A stretch of 64,000 bases of DNA from Butyricimonas virosa (GTDB lineage: Bacteria > Bacteroidota > Bacteroidia > Bacteroidales > Marinifilaceae). The position numbers were made by a program, and so were the translations under genes. Under the pieces are notes generated by a model that saw nothing but the letters and a program-made list of their open reading frames with translations, had not been told where the DNA came from and made no database searches. Position 1 is the stretch's first letter. Every line of letters begins with the position of its first letter. Shown piece by piece: positions 50,868 through 59,625 of the stretch. Location of the stretch: NCBI RefSeq assembly GCF_025148635.1, contig NZ_CP102269.1, positions 1,860,001 through 1,924,000 on the forward strand, written 5' to 3'.

Positions 50868-51599
50868 TCAATAATCCAGTTTTCCTGATTGTCTCCACCT
50901 GCCGAAAGCATCGTCTATAAGTTCCCGTTTGCTTTTCGTGCGATAGACTTTCTCTTTCCAATAGCCGATACGGACTTGTATGTACCGCCATGTCTCGAAG
51001 TAGGCCCTGTTCAGATGCCTTTCGATAGTGTCTAAAGAATAGTTGATGCTGTTCAACACCATCAGCAAGTCCGAAGTGGAACAGGCTGCCGCTCCTGTGG
51101 CGTACAATACCAAATCGCTCACGGACTTGTAGAGGTATTCGCCTTCCTGGGCTATCATCCGTATGGCTCTGGCATTGATGGAGAGTATCAGCGTATCTGC
51201 CAGCTCGATGTGCTTTCGTTTGATGACTTTTTCGTTGAAATCTTCAAGCATTGCCTTGTAGTCCGAGATTCTGTCACTGACTCCCTGATAGGTGGAATGG
51301 ACATTCAACGCCGTGCGTAGCGACTGGTACATCACGTCAATCACATCGAAGGCTCTGGTGTATTTATCCAAATCCACGTTCAACTCCTTGTAACCGACAG
51401 TCTCCTTACGGCTGTATTCGTGCAGGAGTTTGTTGCTGTGTTCCAATGTGGAGCGGGCCAGCAAAAGGCTGCGCTGTTGCTTATGGTCGTTGATGTAGGC
51501 TTCCACCGTACCTATGTCAAAGCTCCATTGTGCCTTTGCAGACAAAGGGACAAGCTGCATGAGTATCAGTCCTAATATGTATGTCTTGCCTGTGTTCAT
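50868..51599 (-). CDS. Secreted VirB5-like conjugation protein (paralogue 4)
   Basis: I start it at 51599 (MNTGKTYILGLILMQLVPLSAKAQ), with an ATGA overlap with the upstream stop. The protein has 243 residues. The mature part is helical (DHKQQRSLLLARSTLEHSNKLLHEYSRK) and ends DDAFGRWRQSGKLDY. TraI/DUF4141 proteins, thought to be VirB5-like, occupy this place after TraG in Bacteroidetes transfer operons. Function is inferred from this position. Confidence 0.65.
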   Translation of the reverse strand: MNTGKTYILGLILMQLVPLSAKAQWSFDIGTVEAYINDHKQQRSLLLARSTLEHSNKLLHEYSRKETVGYKELNVDLDKYTRAFDVIDVMYQSLRTALNVHSTYQGVSDRISDYKAMLEDFNEKVIKRKHIELADTLILSINARAIRMIAQEGEYLYKSVSDLVLYATGAAACSTSDLLMVLNSINYSLDTIERHLNRAYFETWRYIQVRIGYWKEKVYRTKSKRELIDDAFGRWRQSGKLDY

Positions 51600-54121
51600 C
51601 GCTTGCCCTCCTTGTTCTTTTTGTTTCTTGCGTTCTCCATCCATCGGTCGTGGCACTCTTCCACAAGGGACAGCCTGCGCCCCTCTTCGTCATTGATTGG
51701 TGGCAGCACATCCTTCAGCACGTCGATGATGCTGCGTTTGTAGTGCATCATCTTCTCCAAGGATACTAGGTCGGCATAAATCTTCGTAAGCCGGGAGTCC
51801 ACTTCACGGGCAATCTCAAGACGGTCGCTTGACCAAAGCAGATGGTACATGTCGTTGGTCTTCGTGTCTTCCTGCGGGGCTGTCCGGGCATATTCCGTGG
51901 TTATCTTGCATTTCGGATATTCTTTCGCAATCTCGGCTATACGGTCGTTGACTAACTTTGTCTTCTCCTTTTCGCTCATGCCGGGATCGAGTGTCATCAC
52001 TTCCACCACGTGGGTATCGGAATATTCCGTGGTCAAGTCCCACGAGATTTGCAGGATGGCTCTGTGTATCTTGATGCCCAGAAAATATTTCGGTTTGCGT
52101 GCGATTTTCAGTGTTGCCCTGAACGTGATGATACCGTTGATGTTGGGTATCGTCCCTTTTCTGATAAAGGTATAGCCGTTCCACGATCCGTTGTCCTGCC
52201 AGGTGATGTTGTAAGCCGCCTTGCAATCCTGCATGATTGCCGGTATGCGGTAGTAGTCATCGGTCGCCACATCGTTCTCGCTCTTGGCTTCTTCCTTAGC
52301 CTGTGCGATTTCTGCCTGTTTCTGCTGCCAGGTGGCAAGCTCCGGCTTCAGCCTCTCTATTTCCGCCTTGTTCTCATTGTATTTCTGACGGAGAGGGATG
52401 GCATCTTCTACGCTGGCATTGGCTATCTGCTTGATCAGCGATTCATTTTCCTTTTCCAATGCGGATATTTGGGACTGGAGTGCGTAAACCTTGTTGTCCG
52501 CTTCCCGTTGCATGGCATCCAGTTCCGACAAGTCCAGTTCTTCGCTCTCGGCTGTGGTCTTCATCGCGCACTCTTTGGAATGGGCGTTAAGTGTCTTACC
52601 GCATTTGCGGCACTTGTACTGGGTCGTTCCCTGCCCAAGTGTCGCTCCATCCGAACAGGTCACACTGATTGTTACCGTCTCACAGCCTTTCAGCTTCTCT
52701 TCGTTGGTTGCTTGATAATAGTTCCGGCTGTCGGACGCGATATAATAGACATACCCGTCTTCGTTCTCGTTGAACTCTGACAAAAGTGCATTTAGTTGTG
52801 CCTTGAAAGTGTTCAAATCCATGGAGTAGGAGTCAAACAGATCTTCGTAAACGACTTCCTCGTTGTCCCAACTTTTCGTGACGTGGATTTCGTAGGCGTA
52901 TGATTTCTTGGTCTGCTTGCCACCGCGACTGATGATATAGCAGGACTGGTAGTAATTGATGGCGTAATGAAATCCGTCATTGGCATTATTGAGCTGTTGC
53001 ACCCTGTTTCTTGACCATCCTGCATAACGCTCCGAATTGGAAAGGGCCTGTTCCCGTTGCGAGGCATTGGGATAGAAATTCGGATCGCTTGTCTTGAAGC
53101 GGGTCCATTCGCCACCTTCAAGAATGCTCTTGTCGTCGGTCGGAGGCACATAGTCACAGAGCGGCACGCTGCCACGGTCACGTCTGGCGATATACCACCG
53201 CTGGGTATAATAGCTGCCCGAAGTCTCATCTAAATAATCGGTAATCCACGAAGTGAGGTTGTAATCACTGAACTTGAACAATCCTGCCACATTGTCCGGA
53301 CCGCCCACGATACCGAGTATGGTCTGTCCTGCATTGTTTTCCAACTGCTCGAAGAGACCGCTGTAATGCTCATAGATGTCTATGACCTTGCTGACCTTGC
53401 CGTTCATCAGCTCATGGAAAGAGTTTTGCAGCAAAAGGGCGTTACCGATGTTGGTGATACCCGAAGTGGCAAGGCCGGCTCCCATTTGGTAGAGTTTGTC
53501 CAAATCGGCTTTCAGGTTCTCTTTCGTGAAATTGCCTGGAACTTTGGATAGGTCGTCAAAGAGGCGTTCCCAATCCACATTGCCGATTTCCGAGAGTTTC
53601 AAGATAGCGGCTATCTCTTTGTTGAACTCCAAAAAGGCGATGTCCGAAAAGGACAAGGTGCTGTTGGTGACAATGCTCTCGAACTGCATACAGAGGGCTT
53701 TGGTATCATCACACACTTTCATCAGATAGCTGCCCCAATGAAGGGCGGTCTGAGGAGAACGGAGCATCAGCTTGGCGACAATCCATGTCTTGGGGATAAT
53801 CTTGTGTGCCACTAAATGATAGATTCTCCGATAGTAGTAATTTTCCGTGGCGCTGCTCCAGATGCCCAAATCAGTGAGTGCTTTGCGCTCCAGAAATTTG
53901 CTTGCGAATATACCGGCTGTTGCCACTTCCGAAGCCTTATAATGTTTCAGGATGGCTTGTACCTGCTCGTCATAATATGCCTCGGCAACAGTTCCTGTAC
54001 CGTAGGCTGCAACCATGGCGGCCACGGTTTTCGCATCGAAGTTCACGCTGTAATACTGGGCGTGGGCTTGTTGGACGAAAATCGTGGCTATTGTCATTAT
54101 TATGAGAGCGTATCGTTTCAT
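51596..54121 (-). CDS. Large secreted VirB5-like protein with zinc-finger and coiled coil (paralogue 5)
   Basis: I start it at 54121 (MKRYALIIMTIATIFVQQAHAQ), with an ATGA overlap with traG; the longer frame to 54328 lies inside traG. The protein has 841 residues. The N-terminal half is helical (residues 60-300). Near residue 520 a CRKCGKTLNAHSKEC motif looks like a zinc finger, followed by a coiled coil. The end contains VEECHDRWMENARNK, a variant of the RW signature of the smaller paralogues. It is three to four times the size of its relatives, so extra domains were added. Probable location is the periplasm. Confidence 0.6.
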   Translation of the reverse strand: MKRYALIIMTIATIFVQQAHAQYYSVNFDAKTVAAMVAAYGTGTVAEAYYDEQVQAILKHYKASEVATAGIFASKFLERKALTDLGIWSSATENYYYRRIYHLVAHKIIPKTWIVAKLMLRSPQTALHWGSYLMKVCDDTKALCMQFESIVTNSTLSFSDIAFLEFNKEIAAILKLSEIGNVDWERLFDDLSKVPGNFTKENLKADLDKLYQMGAGLATSGITNIGNALLLQNSFHELMNGKVSKVIDIYEHYSGLFEQLENNAGQTILGIVGGPDNVAGLFKFSDYNLTSWITDYLDETSGSYYTQRWYIARRDRGSVPLCDYVPPTDDKSILEGGEWTRFKTSDPNFYPNASQREQALSNSERYAGWSRNRVQQLNNANDGFHYAINYYQSCYIISRGGKQTKKSYAYEIHVTKSWDNEEVVYEDLFDSYSMDLNTFKAQLNALLSEFNENEDGYVYYIASDSRNYYQATNEEKLKGCETVTISVTCSDGATLGQGTTQYKCRKCGKTLNAHSKECAMKTTAESEELDLSELDAMQREADNKVYALQSQISALEKENESLIKQIANASVEDAIPLRQKYNENKAEIERLKPELATWQQKQAEIAQAKEEAKSENDVATDDYYRIPAIMQDCKAAYNITWQDNGSWNGYTFIRKGTIPNINGIITFRATLKIARKPKYFLGIKIHRAILQISWDLTTEYSDTHVVEVMTLDPGMSEKEKTKLVNDRIAEIAKEYPKCKITTEYARTAPQEDTKTNDMYHLLWSSDRLEIAREVDSRLTKIYADLVSLEKMMHYKRSIIDVLKDVLPPINDEEGRRLSLVEECHDRWMENARNKKNKEGKR

Positions 54122-56835
54122 TGTTGTTTTGTCTTTGGTTGATGAAGATTCAATACTTTTCCGGCAGCGTTTACTTTTTGGGCGAACGGCAGGGATTTGC
54201 CTATCCCGGAAGCCTCCCAATCGGCACAATACCGCTCGATAGCTTCCTTGTGGCTGCATTGCAGCTCTGTCTTGTAGAGTTTCAACGCTTCTTTCTCCGC
54301 TCGTTCCGTGGTGTAGGTCATATAGCATTCATGCGGTTCTTCCACGCCATAGACTCCGCTGGTCGTGCCACGGCGGATGAAGACCTCACGGAAGAATGAA
54401 CGTCCCTCTTTATTCTCCAACCGGTTGATGGTGAATATTTTCTTACAGTCCACATCGGTCAGTCCGAGTATCGCCTTGATGGTGTCGAAGCGTTCACGGA
54501 ATTTGCTTTGGTCAAGCAGCATCACCACATCGGAGTTGTTGATGATGGCTTCCTTTACGATTTCAGAGCCGATGATGTCCTGGATTTCCTGTGTCACCAC
54601 ACCCACGCTTGCCCAGAACTTTCGGGCGGTCTTGTACATAAACTTGATGTATTCTGCCATAAGTGGGGAAGCGATGGCTTTCCAGGCTTCTTCGATGACC
54701 AAGACCTTGCGGTTCTTCTTGATACGCATCTTCTGCAGGAACACGTCCATGATGATGAGCGTCACCAAGGGAAACAGGAGCGGGTCATCTTTTATGGAAT
54801 CGATCTCGAAGACGATGAAGGTCTCGTCAAACAGCGAACTGTCCATATTCTCGTTCAGGGTCTTTTCGTGATTGCCGCCCAGGTAGAAGTCTTTCATCAT
54901 ATAGCGGTAGGTAGAGAAGTCTATCCCCAAAATGCTGTTCTCGTTGCAGATGTCGGGAATGCGCTGTACGGAGAACTCATAGAATGTGTTGAATGACAAT
55001 GATTCCACTTTCAGTTCCTTTCTTCTTCGCTCTATCTCGTCGATAACCTTTTCTATCCGTGCGTTCAGTTCCGCTTCGTTTTCGGAACGGTTGCCGCCTT
55101 TGTTGCGCTCGTCAATCAGGAGACTTTTGCGCAAATCCTCCCTTTGGGGCGGTGTAAAGCCGTTGAACTTGTTGAAGTAGGTGTCATAATACTCTGTGAT
55201 GACCTGTTCTATCAGTCTGTCTTCTGTCTTGGTGACAGTCCCTTGGCTTCCTTTCCAGATCAGCAGGACAAGGTTTTTCAGGAATCCGGTCTTCTCCACG
55301 TTCAGCTCCTGTCGGTTGATGCGGAACGGATTCATGGTAATGGGGCGTTCCTCCGTGTAGGAGATGTATTTGCCTCCTACGTATTCACACAATCCCTCGT
55401 ATGAGTTACCGGTATCTACCATGACCACATCAGTCCCTTGCTCGTGAAGCTGGCGCACTACGCTGTTCATGTGGAAACTCTTGCCGCTTCCCGAAGGTCC
55501 CAAACAGAAAAAATTGCTGTTGTCGGTCAGTTTTTCCGCGCCCTCTTTTCCTGTGATGTCGATAGCCACAGGTACACCTTGCCTGTCCGTATAATAGATT
55601 TTCAAAGGTGTCTTCTCGCTATGCAGGATGCGCTCCTTGTACATCAGACAGGTGGCCGCATCTCCTAAAGTGAGGAAACGGTCATACTCCGGATTCATGC
55701 CGTAACAGTTGCCGGGAAAAGAATTGACGAACAGTTCCAACTGGTTATAGGCTCTCTTGGATATGTGGATACCCATCCTCGAAAAACTGTTCTCTAGATG
55801 GTTCGTGCATTTGTGGATGTCGGTCTTTGCGGATATGGCTACCACAAGGTTGTAGTGGGTATATACCAATTGCTTGCTCTCTCGTGCCACCACTTCCTGC
55901 ACACGCTTGATGTCCTCGACTGCCATCTGGTTGCCGGGATTGGGCATACTCGCATGGCGGTTTTTCTTTTTGTCAAGCAAGGCCAGCTCTCTCTTTTGGT
56001 TGGGAATGAATATCATCTGGTTATACACCACGGCTTCGGCGTTGGGTATGGATGATACCGCAGATACCAAATCCATTGGCATACTGCTGTTGTTGACTTC
56101 CACATTCATGTAAGGACGGATGACGGAAGGCAGGCTTACGCTATCCACATCCACAAGGCTATATACCTTGCAACGCTTGTCGCCCATGGAGATACATTCG
56201 TCATCCACCTTGAAATTGGTCATGGAGACTACCTTGTCTCTGAAATTCATGGAGAAGTAGCGGTCTGCATAGTCGCTGACTTCCTGTTTGCCCAGGAACT
56301 TTATCTGAACACCTGCATCACGCAACTGGTCATGCACCTTGCGTATCTTCACGAGGAAATCACGCCATTTCTTGCTGTCGTATGAAAACAGGCTGCTCTT
56401 CTTGGATTCCTGAGTGATGGTCAGATAACATTCGCTGTCGGTGTAGGGTCTGCCGTTGAAGTAACGGAAATAGGATGAAGAGAGAAATTCACGTTCCTCA
56501 CCGTTCATTCCCTCAAAGCTCTTTTTTACAAAAATGTCCTGCTTGTGTAGGGCGTATCCTTCTCCCAATGTCTGTGCTATGGCGGTAAAGAGTTGGGTGA
56601 ACTCGTAATAGGCATCGATGTTGGCACAATACTTCTGCACCGGATTCTTCACTTTCAGCACAGCGGAGTATTCGCCTGTCTTGGTATATATCACACCGAT
56701 ACCGTCCGCATCTTCCACGGAGAAATAGATGTCTTGGAATATCCGTTTCCGTTTGCCTCCCGTGCCGAAAGCATAGACCGAAATGGCCATGCCTGCGCAA
56801 ATGGCAATAAAAATCAGGAAGATGTATGTAATCAT
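54118..56835 (-). CDS. traG: Conjugation ATPase TraG (VirB4-like)
   Basis: The protein has 905 residues with one N-terminal membrane helix. It carries Walker A GPSGSGKS (446-453, in FFCLGPSGSGKSFHM) and Walker B VLVIEEAWKAI near residue 720, plus the C-terminal LTDVDCKKIF and EPHECYMTYTTERAEKEALKLY segments seen in TraG of Bacteroidetes. It powers assembly of the transfer channel. The 98 bases upstream (56836-56933) hold no gene or obvious signal. Confidence 0.9.
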   Translation of the reverse strand: MITYIFLIFIAICAGMAISVYAFGTGGKRKRIFQDIYFSVEDADGIGVIYTKTGEYSAVLKVKNPVQKYCANIDAYYEFTQLFTAIAQTLGEGYALHKQDIFVKKSFEGMNGEEREFLSSSYFRYFNGRPYTDSECYLTITQESKKSSLFSYDSKKWRDFLVKIRKVHDQLRDAGVQIKFLGKQEVSDYADRYFSMNFRDKVVSMTNFKVDDECISMGDKRCKVYSLVDVDSVSLPSVIRPYMNVEVNNSSMPMDLVSAVSSIPNAEAVVYNQMIFIPNQKRELALLDKKKNRHASMPNPGNQMAVEDIKRVQEVVARESKQLVYTHYNLVVAISAKTDIHKCTNHLENSFSRMGIHISKRAYNQLELFVNSFPGNCYGMNPEYDRFLTLGDAATCLMYKERILHSEKTPLKIYYTDRQGVPVAIDITGKEGAEKLTDNSNFFCLGPSGSGKSFHMNSVVRQLHEQGTDVVMVDTGNSYEGLCEYVGGKYISYTEERPITMNPFRINRQELNVEKTGFLKNLVLLIWKGSQGTVTKTEDRLIEQVITEYYDTYFNKFNGFTPPQREDLRKSLLIDERNKGGNRSENEAELNARIEKVIDEIERRRKELKVESLSFNTFYEFSVQRIPDICNENSILGIDFSTYRYMMKDFYLGGNHEKTLNENMDSSLFDETFIVFEIDSIKDDPLLFPLVTLIIMDVFLQKMRIKKNRKVLVIEEAWKAIASPLMAEYIKFMYKTARKFWASVGVVTQEIQDIIGSEIVKEAIINNSDVVMLLDQSKFRERFDTIKAILGLTDVDCKKIFTINRLENKEGRSFFREVFIRRGTTSGVYGVEEPHECYMTYTTERAEKEALKLYKTELQCSHKEAIERYCADWEASGIGKSLPFAQKVNAAGKVLNLHQPKTKQQ

Positions 56836-56933
56836 TCGGTTATTTACAATTAAGGGCAGGCTGACCTAATCAAAGGACAAGCCTACCCACGTTCAACATT
56901 CAATATATCCATTCATGGTCAAATGGTTTTCTG

Positions 56934-57230
56934 TTACATTTTCTTGGAATAGGCATAGATGAACACTCCTCGTTCCTGTCGTTTGCTGTGCAGCCCCTTG
57001 CGTTGCTTGAACAGAATCAGTCCGGCACCGCCTGTTACGGTAACTGTCAGTACAATCAGTGCGAGGACGAATCCTGCCAGACAGTAGGCAATGATAAAGC
57101 CGACTATGGCAATGCCTATCGTAGCTGCCGCCCAATAGATGTATCGTCCTTGAATACCCATAAATTCAAGGGGACGTTGAAGCCCCTTGAACAATGGATA
57201 ATCGGAATAGTGTTCCTCTCTGCCGTCCAT
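56934..57230 (-). CDS. traF: Conjugation protein TraF (DUF4133, VirB3-like)
   Basis: The protein has 98 residues with two membrane helices (YIYWAAATIGIAIVGFIIAYCLAGF and VLALIVLTVTVTGGAGLILF) after a polar N-terminus with YPLFKGLQRPLEFMGIQGR, the DUF4133 signature. VirB3-like proteins help the VirB4 ATPase at the inner membrane. It follows the second pilin gene by 12 bases. A longer gap separates it from traG. Confidence 0.85.
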   Translation of the reverse strand: MDGREEHYSDYPLFKGLQRPLEFMGIQGRYIYWAAATIGIAIVGFIIAYCLAGFVLALIVLTVTVTGGAGLILFKQRKGLHSKRQERGVFIYAYSKKM

Positions 57231-57242
57231 ACCGCCTGTGCT

Positions 57243-57605
57243 TTAAGAGAGGCCGAAGAACAGAGGAAGTGCCTGGGCTGCCGCGATGAGGAAGATACAG
57301 GCTCCGACCACCATCATGATCTTCTTCTTGACATCCTGCTCCTCGTTGTTCATCGCGATGTAAACCGAGATTGCACCCACTACGGCAACCACACCGGCAA
57401 TGGCGTAGCACAGTTTTACCACAATGGGAACATACTTGGCGATTTCCTCGCTCACTTGGGTCAATGCCGCTGTACCGGCCGAATAGTCTCCTGCGGTGGT
57501 CTGTGCCATCATTGCGGTTACACCACACACCATCATCAGGCAGGTCATCTGCGCTTTCTTGGAGGTAGCAATCTTCTTTGCGAATCGTTTTACTTTTTCA
57601 AACAT
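57243..57605 (-). CDS. Pilin-like conjugation protein (DUF4134, TraE), copy 2
   Basis: The protein has 120 residues. It begins with a membrane stretch (KKAQMTCLMMVCGVTAMMAQ) that probably acts as a signal, then two membrane helices separated by a short loop (KYVPIVVKLCYAIAGVVAVVGAISVYIAM and GACIFLIAAAQALPLFFGLS). This is the DUF4134/TraE layout, thought to be VirB2-like pilin. A second copy is 51 bases upstream, so the element has two different pilin-like subunits. Confidence 0.85.
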   Translation of the reverse strand: MFEKVKRFAKKIATSKKAQMTCLMMVCGVTAMMAQTTAGDYSAGTAALTQVSEEIAKYVPIVVKLCYAIAGVVAVVGAISVYIAMNNEEQDVKKKIMMVVGACIFLIAAAQALPLFFGLS

Positions 57606-57656
57606 GCTTGTTTCGTTTTAATTGGACTTTAATTATTGTTTTACACTCGTGATTTT

Positions 57657-57989
57657 CTAAATTCGGTAGCCGAAGAATGCCGGGAATACGATGGATGCCC
57701 CGATAATGAAGAGGCAGGCTCCTACCAGCGTGAGGATATGCTTGGTGATTCCGTCTTCGCCCGTGTTCATCTTGATGTATATCTGGAATGCGGCTATGAC
57801 CGCAAAACCTCCTGCAACCGCATAAATGATATACTGGACGTACATCATCATCGTTACGACAAAGTCGTGCATCGAAGCCAATGCGTCTGCGCCCCAGGAG
57901 TAATTCACGCTGCCGCTCTTTGCGAAGACCGCACAAGGCTGCAGCATGAAGATTGGAGTTATTGCTTTTTTGATGTTCCATCCTGTCAT
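57657..57989 (-). CDS. traE: Pilin-like conjugation protein (DUF4134, TraE), copy 1
   Basis: The protein has 110 residues with a signal-like N-terminus, then two membrane helices (MMMYVQYIIYAVAGGFAVIAAFQIYIKM and VGACLFIIGASIVFPAFFGYRI). It resembles the second copy in layout (loop and PAFFGYRI end against LPLFFGLS). It starts within the last 4 bases of the upstream gene. The two subunits might form a mixed pilus. Confidence 0.85.
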   Translation of the reverse strand: MTGWNIKKAITPIFMLQPCAVFAKSGSVNYSWGADALASMHDFVVTMMMYVQYIIYAVAGGFAVIAAFQIYIKMNTGEDGITKHILTLVGACLFIIGASIVFPAFFGYRI

Positions 57990-58435
57990 AGTTCGTCTAT
58001 TGCCGGTTTTATGGTTACACCTCCGTTGGATGGGGAGTTGCCAAGACTTTTTCCCATCATCAATTTGTATAGCTCTGCGGAATTGTAAGGGTTGGAGAAA
58101 GTGGCATGGGTCTCTTCCATTCTTTCCTCAATCCTGTGGTTGATTGCTTCAACCACATCCTGCTTGTGCTTTTCGCTCTCCGGTTCTTTATCGTCTGACA
58201 CAGACTGCGTTTCATCAATGTAGTGTGTCTCATACTCGTTGTCCCCGACATTGAACCCCTTGTCGTTCTCCACCACGCTGACGCTTTCTTCCGCATCAAA
58301 TTCGCTCACGTCGAACTCTTCTTCCTCGGATTTCTTCTTTTCACCGTTTCCGTGAAGGTCTTTGGTTATCATTACCGCATAATATACGATGTATGCTACG
58401 GTCAGCACAAGGACGAAAATGAAGTATGCTTTCAT
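57986..58435 (-). CDS. First protein of the tra operon, single-helix acidic protein
   Basis: The protein has 149 residues. One N-terminal membrane helix (AYFIFVLVLTVAYIVYYAVMI) is followed by an acidic, disordered middle (KKKSEEEEFDVSEFDAEESVSVV) and a Ser/Asn-rich end. No family is recognised. It overlaps the pilin gene by 4 bases and is the first gene of the operon, after the tra promoter. It may anchor a channel component, or be an inner-membrane assembly factor. Confidence 0.6.
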   Translation of the reverse strand: MKAYFIFVLVLTVAYIVYYAVMITKDLHGNGEKKKSEEEEFDVSEFDAEESVSVVENDKGFNVGDNEYETHYIDETQSVSDDKEPESEKHKQDVVEAINHRIEERMEETHATFSNPYNSAELYKLMMGKSLGNSPSNGGVTIKPAIDEL

Positions 58436-58478
58436 ATTTTTTATAGTCTGAAATTAGAATATGATTAAAATATGATTA

Positions 58479-58509
58479 CAAAGAAAATACAATATTTTCA
58501 TACTCTGAA
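58479..58509 (-). promoter_or_regulatory. Candidate promoter of the tra operon
   Basis: On the minus strand TTTCTTTG (58479-58486) matches the TAnnTTTG -7 box with T in place of A. A 19-base spacer (58487-58505) precedes TTCA. The spacer carries AGTATGAA at the same position as in the backbone operon promoter at 15938-15968. The weak boxes suggest that the promoter needs an activator. The transcript would begin near 58472, leaving a leader of about 37 bases. Confidence 0.5.
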
Positions 58510-58562
58510 AAATATCTGAGAAAACAGGCAGAATCTTAAACATTTTTGGGCAAAAATCTAAA

Positions 58563-58583
58563 ATCATACTCAAATATCATACT
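58563..58583. promoter_or_regulatory. Paired ATCATACT boxes upstream of the tra promoter
   Basis: ATCATACT occurs at 58563-58570 and 58576-58583, 13 bases apart, on the plus strand. The same box is repeated near the other backbone operon (16016-16043). They lie about 55-75 bases upstream of the -33 element, where an activator might bind. Confidence 0.5.
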
Positions 58584-58624
58584 TTGAATGAATTTTCAGA
58601 CGTTTTACGAGTGTATATAAACAC

Positions 58625-58654
58625 GAAAAGCCCTCCTTGTTAGGGAGAGCCTTC
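58625..58654 (-). terminator. Terminator of the primase-containing operon
   Basis: On the minus strand AAGGCTCTCC, a CTAACAA loop and GGAGGGCTTTT form a stem of about nine pairs with one or two G-U pairs, followed by TTTT. It lies 38 bases after the stop of the primase gene (58692) and separates that operon from the tra promoter region. Confidence 0.7.
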
Positions 58655-58691
58655 TATGGGTTGTGATATGCTATCAGAGGGAAGACAAAGA

Positions 58692-59579
58692 CTAACGCCT
58701 TTTTCCCCTCAGATAGTCATTCAGGTCTTTGTAGTTGTAATAGTTTTTGGAGTGGTCGATTACCTTTATCCCGTAAAGTCCGGCAATGGTCTCGACTGTC
58801 TTTTGCCCGGCGAGGTCGTTATCCAGATAACAATGGATGAAAATATATTGCTCCAGTTCCAGAAGACACTTTTTCAAGTTGCTTACGGAGTTCATCACAA
58901 GAAAATCGGTCGGGATGTCAACACATACGTGGTAATCTCTCTTTTTATGCAACATTAGATAAGAGAGGAAATCCACAAACCCCTCAAAAACGCAGACGTG
59001 TCTTTGGATGACATCCCTGTTGTACCTGATGACGGATATGTCCTTGCCTTTGATACATCCTTTATAATAAGGATTGCGGACTTCGTAACCGCCCTTGATG
59101 TTCTCAAAGGCTATGGCAAAATAGTGCCGTTTGCGCAGTTCATAGTGTATCTCCTTACAATAGGTTCTGCCGACTTCTTCACTTATGCCCCTTGAACGCA
59201 GATAAGAGAGTAGGGCGTAGTGGTTCAAATCCACCACTTCCACATTCTCCATCTCATCCTCTACAGGGCAGGGTCGAACGGTTCGGCTCTGTAACTGTTG
59301 TCCCGGCACACCAATGGCATTCTCGCTGATGCGGAGCAATACCATACTTACATTGCCAGTACGATAAAGGTGTTTTCCCAGTTCTATGATGTCACCTCCG
59401 GCAGAAAGCCCAAAGTCGTACCATTCGTTCAAATTATCGTTGACCTTGAACGAGGGGGTACGTTCCTCTCGCAATGGGGAGAGGTACCAATACTGGCAGC
59501 CACGCGCATTGACCGGAGAATGTCCTATTATCCGCAGATATTCCACGAGCCGTATCTGTTTCGCTTCTTTTATATTCAT
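58692..59579 (-). CDS. Toprim primase of the mobile element, altered zinc region
   Basis: The protein has 295 residues. The first 75 residues follow a CHC2-like layout (LSPLREERTPSFKV, then WYDFGLSAGGDIIELGKHL) but lack the zinc-binding Cys and His. The toprim domain holds VFEGFVDFLSYL (Glu) and HCYLDNDLAGQKTVE (DxD). It would make primers during element replication or complementary-strand synthesis. It is 46 bases downstream of the RecA-fold ATPase gene. A second toprim protein is at 12094-13266. Confidence 0.75.
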   Translation of the reverse strand: MNIKEAKQIRLVEYLRIIGHSPVNARGCQYWYLSPLREERTPSFKVNDNLNEWYDFGLSAGGDIIELGKHLYRTGNVSMVLLRISENAIGVPGQQLQSRTVRPCPVEDEMENVEVVDLNHYALLSYLRSRGISEEVGRTYCKEIHYELRKRHYFAIAFENIKGGYEVRNPYYKGCIKGKDISVIRYNRDVIQRHVCVFEGFVDFLSYLMLHKKRDYHVCVDIPTDFLVMNSVSNLKKCLLELEQYIFIHCYLDNDLAGQKTVETIAGLYGIKVIDHSKNYYNYKDLNDYLRGKRR

Positions 59580-59625
59580 TTTAGTATGGTTTACTTATAT
59601 ATACCCACAAACTAAACCATACTGC

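Noticed and set aside
51849..52780. Long rightward frames over the large VirB5-like gene
   Set aside because: They are opposite to a signal-peptide protein in a complete operon and show no domain.
54121..54328. Longer start of the large VirB5-like protein
   Set aside because: It lies inside the traG gene; the ATG at 54121 opens a signal peptide and overlaps the traG stop as ATGA.
58441..58691. A CRISPR-like or repeat array in the AT-rich region before the tra operon
   Set aside because: The repeated strings are short boxes of about 8 bases at irregular distances, which fit regulatory sites; no spacer-repeat pattern exists.
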